From contig CANAPP010000002.1 of the NCBI GenBank assembly GCA_947363565.1, forward strand, positions 1 to 64,000: a stretch of DNA of 64,000 nt, written 5' to 3'. Origin of the DNA: an uncultured Lachnospiraceae bacterium. GTDB taxonomy: Bacteria > Bacillota > Clostridia > Lachnospirales > Lachnospiraceae. Positions within the stretch are counted from its first letter, which is position 1; every line of letters starts with the position of its first letter. The position numbers and the translations under genes are program-made. A model generated the notes under the pieces. The model searched no databases and was not told the DNA's origin. It worked only from the letters and a program-made list of their open reading frames with translations. Of this stretch, positions 17,400 to 24,744 are shown piece after piece.

Positions 17400-17560
17400 G
17401 TTCAGCCGTTCAGGATGTATGCATATGACCTGTGCATGCTTGCATGGTAAAGGCCATATGCATACATCCTGGGATGGGCGGGACGCCCATTTAGCGAGAA
17501 ACGTAGCAGCGGTAGCTGCGGAGGAGCTGCTTTAAGCAGCGGTTTGGAGCTTGGCTGAAC
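17400..17560 (+). repeat. Cluster of hairpins between trxA and grdA
   Basis: Outer arms gttcagcc (17400-17407) and ggctgaac (17553-17560). Inside are a 16-bp perfect stem (aggatgtatgcatatg 17412-17427 with 17455-17470), a stem atgggcg/cgcccat near 17474-17490, and two small gcagc/gctgc hairpins near 17505-17540. The fragments catttagcgag and gagcttggctg recall the hairpin core of the grdB-trxB gap. Confidence 0.75.
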
Positions 17561-17595
17561 AAAAACAAACTTCAAATGAAAGGAGAAGAATAATT

Positions 17596-18069
17596 ATGGC
17601 TATATTAGAAGGAAAAAAAGCAATAATTATCGGTGACCGTGATGGAATACCGGGACCGGCTATCGCTGAATGTGTTCAGACTGCCGGCGCAGAAGTAGTG
17701 TTCTCATCAACGGAATGTTTCGTCTGAACGAGCGCAGGCGCAATGGATCTGGAAAACCAGAAGAGAGTTAAGGAGTTTGCTGAGGAATACGGCGCAGAGA
17801 ATTTAGTAGTAATTCTCGGTGCTGCAGAAGGCGAGGCTGCAGGTCTTGCGGCTGAGACTGTTACAGCAGGCGATCCGACTTTCGCAGGTCCGTTGACAGG
17901 GGTCCAGCTTGGACTCACGACATATCACGTATGTGAACCAGAGATGAAAGAAGAGTTTGACGAGGCAGTTTATGACGAGCAGATCAGTATGATGGAAATG
18001 GTACTCGACGTTGATGACATCATCAGTGAGATGAGCGCCATCAGGGACGAGTTCTGTAAGTTCTTGTAA
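17596..18069 (+). CDS. grdA: Selenoprotein A, glycine reductase component A
   Basis: 157 residues with selenocysteine at position 44, read from the TGA at 17725-17727 in [16 protein letters not shown], the family motif C-x-x-U. It carries the carboxymethyl-selenoether from component B to component C and is re-reduced by thioredoxin. The frame is open across the TGA from the ATG at 17596 (AAAGGAGAAG in front) to 18069. A short GCG-CAGG-CGC hairpin lies behind the TGA; a SECIS is expected but not convincing by eye. A finder using standard stops would start falsely at 17743. Confidence 0.96.
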
Positions 18070-18094
18070 ACTTTGAATAAATTGGCTTAAAATG

Positions 18095-18133
18095 GGGCAG
18101 ACCCGATGGTGACCCGCCGTGGGTCTGCCCTTT
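18095..18133 (+). terminator. Terminator-like hairpin after grdA
   Basis: gggcagaccc (18095-18104) pairs with gggtctgccc (18121-18130), followed only by TTT. Partial termination or RNA 3'-end protection could give extra grdA transcript, as GrdA is a small abundant carrier; this is inference. Confidence 0.6.
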
Positions 18134-18177
18134 GAGTAGAGCACTTGGCGAGGTTTTTTCGCGCTAGTGGAGCAGAT
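18132..18177 (+). repeat. Intercistronic hairpin between grdA and grdC
   Basis: gcacttggcg (18141-18150) pairs with cgcgctagtg (18160-18169) with the T:T mismatch and one bulged G. About 20 bases (gagtagagcacttggcgagg) are identical to the hairpin in the grdB-trxB gap, and gagcagat to the second hairpin there. Confidence 0.7.
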
Positions 18178-18210
18178 GAAACCTCGAATTATTAGAAAGG
18201 TGGAAAACCA

Positions 18211-19749
18211 ATGAACAGTGTTATTAGAGGCGCAAGCTATGTATTGGCGCATACCCCTCAGATGGTGGTATATAATGGAACAACCCAGACGACTGAGCGG
18301 ATCGTGAATCCGGAGTCTGAATATTTGAAAGAGTTAGAAAGCCATTTGCGTTCTTATGAGGAATGCGTGAACTACTGGCCGAACCAGGTATATATCGGAA
18401 ATGCGACGCCGGAGGATCTTGCGGGCGTAGCGTTCCCTTACTATGACAAAGTAAAAGAGGGTGCCGAGAGGTACGGAAAGTACGGCGAGATCATGCCGGA
18501 GGAAGAGTTTATCCTTCTCGTACAGGCTTGTGACCAGTTTGAAGTTGTAAAAGTTGATAAAGAATTCGTAAGCGCACACAAGGCGGCATTGGCAGCAGAC
18601 CCGATCATCACAGAGGATATCATTGCAAGGGTTGAGGACGGCGTAGAGCTTTCTGAGATCGAGGCGGCAGTGAAGGATGAACATGCGGAAGGAATCTATG
18701 TTGCTGGCAAGCTTGTGGCATGTGTGAAGAGAGCCCACGACATTGACGTGAACTTATCTGCACATGTTATGCATGAGAACTTGATGAGCAAGGCATCAAG
18801 CGTCCTTGCTTTATTATACGGCGTGAAAAATGCAGGAATCAGTAAAGACGATGTTGAGTATGTCATCGACTGTGCGGAAGAGGCCTGCGGCGATATGAAC
18901 CAGAGGGGCGGCGGCAACTTCGCGAAGGCGGCGGCTGAGATTGCCTGCCTTAATAATGCGACCGGCTCTGACTCCCGCGGTTTCTGTGCAGGGCCGTCCC
19001 ACGCCCTCATCGAGGCGGCGGCTCTTGTAAAATCCGGCGCGTACAAATGCGTGGCTGTTACAGCCGGCGGATGTACGGCAAAGCTTGGGATGAACGGAAA
19101 AGACCATGTAAAGAAAGGCCTTCCGATCTTAGAGGACTGTCTGGCTGGTTTCTGTGTAATCCTGTCTGAGAATGACGGTGTGAACCCGGAGATCAACCTT
19201 GACATTTTAGGACGCCACACGGTAGGAACCGGCAGCGCCCCGCAGAATGTTATCGGCAGTCTTGTTGCTGACCCGCTTGAGAGGGCAGGGCTTAAGATTA
19301 CCGATATTGATAAATTCTCTCCGGAGATGCAGAACCCGGATATCACAAAGCCGGCAGGAGCAGGAGACGTTCCGCTTGCAAACTACAAGATGATCGCGGC
19401 GCTGGCAGTAAAACGCGGCGAGTTAGACCGGAAAGAGCTTGCATCGTTTACGACAGGACACGGCCTTACCGGATGGGCGCCGACACAGGGGCATATCCCG
19501 TCAGGCGTACCGTACATCGGATTTGCAAGAGAGGATATCCTTGCGGGCAAGATGAAGAATGCCATGATCATCGGAAAGGGAAGTCTGTTCCTTGGACGTA
19601 TGACCAACCTGTTTGACGGTGTTTCCTTCGTGATCCAGGCAAATACAAAGGCAGAGTCGGAGCAGGCCGCAGGTGTGTCTGAGGAAGAAGTAAAAGGATT
19701 GATCGCAAAGGCTATGAAAGATTTCGCTGCATCCCTGATGGCAGAGTAA
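18211..19749 (+). CDS. grdC: Glycine reductase component C, beta subunit
   Basis: 512 residues. With GrdD it forms component C, which releases acetyl phosphate from the carboxymethyl-selenoether of GrdA. The chain shows the thiolase-like/KAS III-like relation of the family: SAHVMHENLMSKASSVLALLYG, then GGNFAKAAAEIACLNNATGSDSRGFCAGPSHA and FTTGHGLTGWAPTQGHIPSG. Its start ATG follows AGAAAGGTGG. grdD follows 14 bases later, so the two are probably made together. Confidence 0.95.
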   Translation: MNSVIRGASYVLAHTPQMVVYNGTTQTTERIVNPESEYLKELESHLRSYEECVNYWPNQVYIGNATPEDLAGVAFPYYDKVKEGAERYGKYGEIMPEEEFILLVQACDQFEVVKVDKEFVSAHKAALAADPIITEDIIARVEDGVELSEIEAAVKDEHAEGIYVAGKLVACVKRAHDIDVNLSAHVMHENLMSKASSVLALLYGVKNAGISKDDVEYVIDCAEEACGDMNQRGGGNFAKAAAEIACLNNATGSDSRGFCAGPSHALIEAAALVKSGAYKCVAVTAGGCTAKLGMNGKDHVKKGLPILEDCLAGFCVILSENDGVNPEINLDILGRHTVGTGSAPQNVIGSLVADPLERAGLKITDIDKFSPEMQNPDITKPAGAGDVPLANYKMIAALAVKRGELDRKELASFTTGHGLTGWAPTQGHIPSGVPYIGFAREDILAGKMKNAMIIGKGSLFLGRMTNLFDGVSFVIQANTKAESEQAAGVSEEEVKGLIAKAMKDFAASLMAE

Positions 19750-19763
19750 GGGGGTGGCGAGAG

Positions 19764-20918
19764 ATGGCTAACAGTATTGAAAAGATGATTGCCGAGACCT
19801 TTATGCAGATGGCAGAGGGGCTTGAGACCGGGAGCTTTGGAAAGCGCCCGAAGGTAGCCCTTACCGGCATGGGCAGCGAGCACGGCGAGGAGAACTCTAT
19901 GGCTGCTGCAGTGGAGGCTGCAAAAGACGGCATTGACGTATACTACATCGGAACCCTTGAGGCAGAGGGCGTGACAACGGTGAAAGTGGCAAATGACGAG
20001 GAAGGGCATGACCGCATGGAGGAGATGCTGAAAAACGGCGAGGTAGACGCTGCCGTGACCATGCATTTCCCATTCCCCATCGGCGTGTCTACGGTAGGGC
20101 GCTGCGTGACTCCGGCTACCGCAAAGGAGATGTACATTGCCAACACTACAGGCACATCAAGCACAGACCGTATCGAGGGCATGATCAAGAATGCTGTGTA
20201 CGGGATTATCGCGGCAAAGGCTTGCGGCAAGAAGAACCCGACCGTGGGAATCCTCAATGTTGACGGCGCGCGCCAGACGGAGAAGGCGTTAAAGCAGCTT
20301 AAGGACAATGGCTATGACATCGCATTTGCAGAGTCCGGAAGGGCAGACGGCGGCTGCGTCATGAGAGGAAATGACGTGCTGCAGGCGTCGCCGGACATCA
20401 TGGTAACGGATTCCCTCACTGGAAATATCCTGGTGAAGATGCTGTCCTCATTCAACACAGGCGGCAGCTTTGAGGCTACGGGCTTTGGCTACGGGCCGGG
20501 AATCGGCGAAGGCTATGAGCAGTTAGTGATGATCGTGTCAAGGGCCAGCGGCGCTCCGGTCATCGCCAATGCAATCCGCTATGCGGCGCAGCTTGTAAGA
20601 GGAAAAGTCTTCGAGGTTGCAAAGGAAGAATTTGCGGCGGTTAAGAAGGCGGGATTCAAGGAGCTGCTTGACGCGCTTAAGGCATCCCAAAAGCCGGCGG
20701 GAGCGGCGGAGGAAGTGAAAGAGCCGCCGAAGGAGATCGTGACGGCGCAGATTCCGGGAATCGAGGTCATGGACCTTGAGGATGCGGTGAAGGCGCTGTG
20801 GAAGATTAATATCTACGCCGAGAGCGGCATGGGCTGTACCGGGCCGATCATCCGGGTGTCTGAGGCGAACCTTGCGAAGGCGGAGGAAGAGCTTAAAAAG
20901 TGCGGGTATATGAGCTAG
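19764..20918 (+). CDS. grdD: Glycine reductase component C, alpha subunit
   Basis: 384 residues. The fold is related to phosphate acyltransferases of the PlsX/FabH-linked type. The cysteine C358 in SGMGCTGPIIRVSE near the C-terminus matches the family's reported acetyl-thioester cysteine. GSEHGEENSMAAA and TTGTSSTDRIEGM are typical stretches. Together with GrdC it yields acetyl phosphate, which acetate kinase can turn into ATP. Last gene of the operon, closed by a terminator at 20951. Confidence 0.95.
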   Translation: MANSIEKMIAETFMQMAEGLETGSFGKRPKVALTGMGSEHGEENSMAAAVEAAKDGIDVYYIGTLEAEGVTTVKVANDEEGHDRMEEMLKNGEVDAAVTMHFPFPIGVSTVGRCVTPATAKEMYIANTTGTSSTDRIEGMIKNAVYGIIAAKACGKKNPTVGILNVDGARQTEKALKQLKDNGYDIAFAESGRADGGCVMRGNDVLQASPDIMVTDSLTGNILVKMLSSFNTGGSFEATGFGYGPGIGEGYEQLVMIVSRASGAPVIANAIRYAAQLVRGKVFEVAKEEFAAVKKAGFKELLDALKASQKPAGAAEEVKEPPKEIVTAQIPGIEVMDLEDAVKALWKINIYAESGMGCTGPIIRVSEANLAKAEEELKKCGYMS

Positions 20919-20950
20919 TGAATAAAGAATTAATGAGAAACGAGTAAGAG

Positions 20951-20990
20951 GCGTTCCAGGATATCGAAAAGATGTCCTGGAGCGCTTTTT
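20951..20990 (+). terminator. Terminator of the glycine reductase operon
   Basis: gcgttccaggat (from 20951) pairs, with G:T pairs, with gtcctggagcgc (20974-20985), followed by five T. Confidence 0.8.
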
Positions 20991-21095
20991 ACGCAATTGA
21001 TAAAGGAATTGTTTCAATAATGCGTAAACGCCAAAAAGATCGCATGGCCTGAATGTTTACGGAAACTGGCACACTGGAGCCCAAATTCCGATCCA

Positions 21096-22001
21096 TCAAA
21101 AATCGCAGCTTGCGTTTTCTCTGTCAGCAGCGCGGTATACCGACGGCGAGCACCCGTACATTTTCTTAAAAGACTTGGAAAAATAGCCGATATCATGGAA
21201 ACCGCACTGGTCACAGATATAGGATATTTTCCAGGAAGTCGTACTTAATAATCCTGCGGCATACTGCAGCCTGTACTTATTCAGGTAAGTGACAGGCGAG
21301 GTCTTTAAAACAGTGCGAAAGCAGCGTATGCACTCGCTTTTGCTTACAGATGCGCTGGCTGCAATATCCTGAAGTGTGATGTCTTCAGAAAAATGTGATT
21401 TTATATATTCAAGCATTGCTTTTGACCGCTCAATACTGACCGCGCCCTTTTTCGTCCTTTTCGGTATTGACCCTGAGTTTTCCTGAAGGATCAGCAAAAA
21501 TAATTTTGTCAATAAGAAACGCACATTAATCTCAAACCCGTCATCATTTCTGACGCATTCCATCCATGCCGAAGATATAAGGTTTACCGCACGTTTATTT
21601 TCAATATTGTCAAAAACCACCAGGGAAAGGGCAGGATTTAACTGGACAGGTAGAATGTATTTTCTCCAGAAGATATTGTCCATATCTCCCCCCGGCAGCC
21701 TTCCGTGAAAAACCAGAGAATCAACAATACAGCCTTCTGCGCCAATATTCTGTATTGCATGCAGGACGCCGCTGTTGATAAAAAAGCAATCCCCCTTTTT
21801 CAGGCACCGCTGGCTGTCCGGAGTCCTGATCATAACAGGATTCTCGCGGACAATGCCGATTTCGAACTCTTCATGCCAGTGCCACGGGTTGAATTTTCGG
21901 TTCAGGTCGTCATAATAACACGCAATCGGGAATTCCGCCGTTCCATGTTCTAATACTTCGTGCTTTTGCGTGTTGATAAAGGTATCTCCAAATGACAGCA
22001 T
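21096..22001 (-). CDS. AraC-family regulator with N-terminal cupin domain
   Basis: 301 residues from the ATG at 22001, preceded by AAAGGAAATGCT; a further in-frame ATG at 22031 lacks a binding site. The first 100 residues form a cupin-like sensor (FNPWHWHEEFEIGIV; LKKGDCFFINSGVLHAIQN). The last 100 residues are two helix-turn-helix motifs (ITLQDIAASASVSKSECIRCFRTV and KISYICDQCGFHDIGYFSKSFKKMYGCSPSVYR). It is divergent from the MFS gene, which it probably controls; the ligand is unknown. Confidence 0.9.
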   Translation of the reverse strand: MLSFGDTFINTQKHEVLEHGTAEFPIACYYDDLNRKFNPWHWHEEFEIGIVRENPVMIRTPDSQRCLKKGDCFFINSGVLHAIQNIGAEGCIVDSLVFHGRLPGGDMDNIFWRKYILPVQLNPALSLVVFDNIENKRAVNLISSAWMECVRNDDGFEINVRFLLTKLFLLILQENSGSIPKRTKKGAVSIERSKAMLEYIKSHFSEDITLQDIAASASVSKSECIRCFRTVLKTSPVTYLNKYRLQYAAGLLSTTSWKISYICDQCGFHDIGYFSKSFKKMYGCSPSVYRAADRENASCDF

Positions 22002-22085
22002 AGCATTTCCTTTCTGGTCATATTTTCCCATTCATTGAATCAATAATACAAAAAATCTTTCTGCCCGTATGCTATTATGATGTTG

Positions 22086-22246
22086 GGGTCAAAAACCCCC
22101 ATGATGCCACGGAGTGCTCCGCATTTTATGCTCCCGCAATCCTGAGAACGTTCAAAATCCGCCCTATTCGGGCTGCTTTTTTATGTTTTTGCGGGTCTCA
22201 ACGTCATATATCGACATGCAAGCATGTCATATATGACTTTTGACCC
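22086..22246. repeat. 161-bp palindromic element in the AraC/MFS divergent gap
   Basis: gggtcaaaa (22086-22094) and ttttgaccc (22238-22246) are the ends. Inside are a 16-bp stem with one bulged C (22203-22219 with 22222-22237), the small stem cggag/ctccg (from 22109) and gccc/gggc before a T-run. No ORF and no clear target duplication. The gap of 303 bases holds nothing else but promoter sequence. It looks like a small non-coding mobile or structured element. Confidence 0.7.
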
Positions 22247-22268
22247 TGGCGTTATTGTTATATTGTAT
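22240..22268 (+). promoter_or_regulatory. Possible promoter of the MFS gene, built on the palindrome end
   Basis: TTGACC (22240-22245), a 17-base spacer, TTGTAT (22263-22268). The -35 box is part of the right arm of the palindromic element. Confidence 0.45.
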
Positions 22269-22304
22269 CACAAAGAATACAAGAAAGGCAGGTAAATTGA
22301 GACG

Positions 22305-23489
22305 ATGATAAAGGAAATGAGAGACAGCAAACAGATGCTTACCCTAGGAAGTATTTTAAGCCTGTTTGTTTTTGGATTGTTTGACAGCCTGAAAGGCTCC
22401 ACAATATCCGCCCTGCTAGGGGAACTAAAATTCAGCTATTCGCTTGGCGGCGTTATTGTTATGGGGCAGTATGCAGGATATTTTGCCGCAACATTTTTAG
22501 CCGGAAGGATGCTTGATCACTTCGGGCATAAAATGACTTTGATATTTGCCGGAGCCTGTATGCTGGCAGGGGTAATGGGCTATGCCGCGTCTTCTGCACT
22601 CTTCCTGCTGTTATCATCCATATGTTTTATCGGCATGGGTCTTGGAACTCTGGAATTATCCGGGAGCAATATCATTACGGTATATTATCCGGAAAAGAAA
22701 GGCCGCTATCTGAATATACTGACAGCAGTTGCGGGTATCGGCGCGATTCTTTCACCGATGATCGTCAGCATTTTGTTCCGCAGAGGGCTATCATGGAGGA
22801 TGGTATATTCTTCCGGAATAGTTGTTTTGCTGCCCGTTACCGTCTATTTCACGCTTATAAAAAGCCATGTGGCACACAGGAATAAGGAGGCTGGAAATGT
22901 CGTGAAAGAAACGATTGAAAAAAATACCTTGGCTCCCCTTTTCCGAAGTGATTTTCTCCTCATGTATACCGCCAATTTTTTATACATGGCAGCAGAAATG
23001 GGAATCGTGACGTGGATTGTGGAATTTTATAGAAAAGAAGGAACAAGCCTTTCTGAAAACAGCACAGGATTCTTAACACTGTTTTACATCGGCATGACAC
23101 TGGGAAGATTAATTGGAAGTGTCTTCGTAGACAGGCTCGGACGCCGCGACAGCATGCTGTATGCATCCGCAGCGGCATTCGCCTGCATACTTGCCGGTAT
23201 ATTCGGACCGTCGGCATGCAGAGGATTTGTTGCGGTTTCAGGTGTGTTCTGTTCTGTCATTTTTCCTACGGCAACGGCTGTTATTTCCGGTTTCCCCGAA
23301 GGAGATTCCGGCAGGATCCAGGGGTTCTATTTTGCATGCGGAGGGCTTGGGGGCATGTTCGGGCCGTGGATGATGGGAATTATAAGTGACTGTCTTGGAA
23401 TAAAGTGGGGCATGGTATTAGGAAGTGTTTTTCTTGCAGGAATATCCGGGTTATGTTTTAAAATCTGTGAAGCCGCCGGTATGAAGTAA
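22305..23489 (+). CDS. Major facilitator superfamily transporter
   Basis: 394 residues with about 12 hydrophobic segments in two halves. The loop motif after helix 2 (GRMLDHFGHKMT) and its counterpart in the second half (GSVFVDRLGRRDSMLY) fit the MFS pattern. FGLFDSLKGSTISALLGELKFSYS at the start is reminiscent of FucP/sugar-type or YbdA-type carriers, but the substrate cannot be told. It is divergent from the AraC regulator and ends in a strong terminator. Confidence 0.88.
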   Translation: MIKEMRDSKQMLTLGSILSLFVFGLFDSLKGSTISALLGELKFSYSLGGVIVMGQYAGYFAATFLAGRMLDHFGHKMTLIFAGACMLAGVMGYAASSALFLLLSSICFIGMGLGTLELSGSNIITVYYPEKKGRYLNILTAVAGIGAILSPMIVSILFRRGLSWRMVYSSGIVVLLPVTVYFTLIKSHVAHRNKEAGNVVKETIEKNTLAPLFRSDFLLMYTANFLYMAAEMGIVTWIVEFYRKEGTSLSENSTGFLTLFYIGMTLGRLIGSVFVDRLGRRDSMLYASAAAFACILAGIFGPSACRGFVAVSGVFCSVIFPTATAVISGFPEGDSGRIQGFYFACGGLGGMFGPWMMGIISDCLGIKWGMVLGSVFLAGISGLCFKICEAAGMK

Positions 23490-23507
23490 AATATGAATGA
23501 AACTGAT

Positions 23508-23554
23508 GATGCGTTCCGGAACAACAAAGGGGTGTTCCGGAACGCATCTTTTTA
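23508..23554 (+). terminator. Terminator after the MFS gene
   Basis: A perfect 16-bp stem (gatgcgttccggaaca at 23508-23523 with 23533-23548) followed by T-rich sequence. Confidence 0.85.
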
Positions 23555-23627
23555 TCTGTTTTCCCACATTTTATAATAGAAAAAGATGCAAAAAAATGGA
23601 AAATTATGGAAAAGAGGTACAGAGGTT

Positions 23628-24587
23628 ATGGAATTGATTTTGGACATCTTTTGGGAGAGACAGAAGGCTTATATTGCGTGGAAACAGGCTGCATGCGCGG
23701 CGGCTCTTGCGCTTGTGTTCCTGGGACTTTATAACCTTGCGGGCAGTCAGCAGGATCTTGCCGGAAAATATCCGGGGGAGGCTGTGCTGCCGGGATACCA
23801 GGCTGTTGCAGAGCCGCTTACGGGCATGATCCCGCTGCCGGGGGAGGATACGGCGGCCAAAGAGAGTGCCGGCGGCCACCCGGAAGCGGGGAAACTAAAA
23901 GAGAGCGCCGATCTGGATGTGGCGGCGGGAAAGCAGAATTATGCGGTAAGTTACGGAGGCATGGAGGATGCGGGAAACAGGGAGAAGGCCGTTTCAAAAA
24001 GCCGCACAGGTGCAGTGCAGAAAGCTGCTTCTGAAAGCCGTATGGATGCAGTGCAGAAGGCAGAAAGAGGCATAGGAAAAGTGAATGGGCCGGCGCCTGT
24101 GCTTCCGGGCATGGAAAAAATTACCGGAAATACGGGCATCCTGACAGACAGGGAGGAGGAAGGAAGCCAGACCGGAGAGGACAGGAAGGAAAGCGCCGGG
24201 ACGAAAGAAGATAAAAATGAATACAGCGGGATCAAAGAGCCGTCAGCCACGGTATGGGAGCGCTTCCCGGGCTTTCTTGCGGATGATAAAGGCCGTATTA
24301 CAGGCTTTACAGATCCTTCGAAGTTTATGAAGGATAATTTTGTGGTGCTGCCGGTCCAGAGGGCATGTACCGGCATTGAAAAAGGCGCGTTTAAGGGGAT
24401 TGAACCGGAGATTTTTGAGATCTATATCCCGGCCAACATCACGTATATCGCGCCCGGTGCATTTGATGTGCTGCCGAACCTGTATTACATCGAAGCGGCA
24501 GGAGAAAACAGTGTATTTTACAGTAAAGACGGGGTTTTGTACTACAAAAACGGGAAGGTGGCGGCGTATCCGGAAAGGCTTAAGTAA
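23628..24587 (+). CDS. Membrane-anchored protein with BspA-like leucine-rich C-terminus
   Basis: 319 residues from the ATG at 23628 (AGAGG in front); the frame opens earlier at 23586. A single membrane segment (AACAAALALVFLGLYNLAG) lies near residues 20-38. A long, charged, low-complexity spacer follows, with a short tandem repeat (SRTGAVQKAASE / SRMDAVQKAERG). The last 110 residues resemble BspA-type leucine-rich repeats: IEKGAFKGIEPEIFEIYIP and APGAFDVLPNLYYIEA, then VFYSKDGVLYY. The C-terminus is probably outside the cell. Function unknown. Confidence 0.75.
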   Translation: MELILDIFWERQKAYIAWKQAACAAALALVFLGLYNLAGSQQDLAGKYPGEAVLPGYQAVAEPLTGMIPLPGEDTAAKESAGGHPEAGKLKESADLDVAAGKQNYAVSYGGMEDAGNREKAVSKSRTGAVQKAASESRMDAVQKAERGIGKVNGPAPVLPGMEKITGNTGILTDREEEGSQTGEDRKESAGTKEDKNEYSGIKEPSATVWERFPGFLADDKGRITGFTDPSKFMKDNFVVLPVQRACTGIEKGAFKGIEPEIFEIYIPANITYIAPGAFDVLPNLYYIEAAGENSVFYSKDGVLYYKNGKVAAYPERLK

Positions 24588-24744
24588 AATCTTGTAATAT
24601 TTCATCATAAAATCTTCATTTTAATTTAAAAGTTTTTTCCTATACTTTTGCGCGAAAGCATATTATAATAAAACGGTGTGGATGATATAAAGGGAGTATA
24701 GTCGTTCATCGTGCAACCAATTGACATAATGAGGAGTTAGAAAT

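Noticed and set aside
17400..17560. CRISPR-like repeat cluster
   Set aside because: The repeats are inverted, not regularly spaced direct repeats, and no cas gene is present.
17743..18069. A 108-residue gene starting at 17743
   Set aside because: It is the part of grdA after the selenocysteine codon; the true start with ribosome binding site is at 17596.
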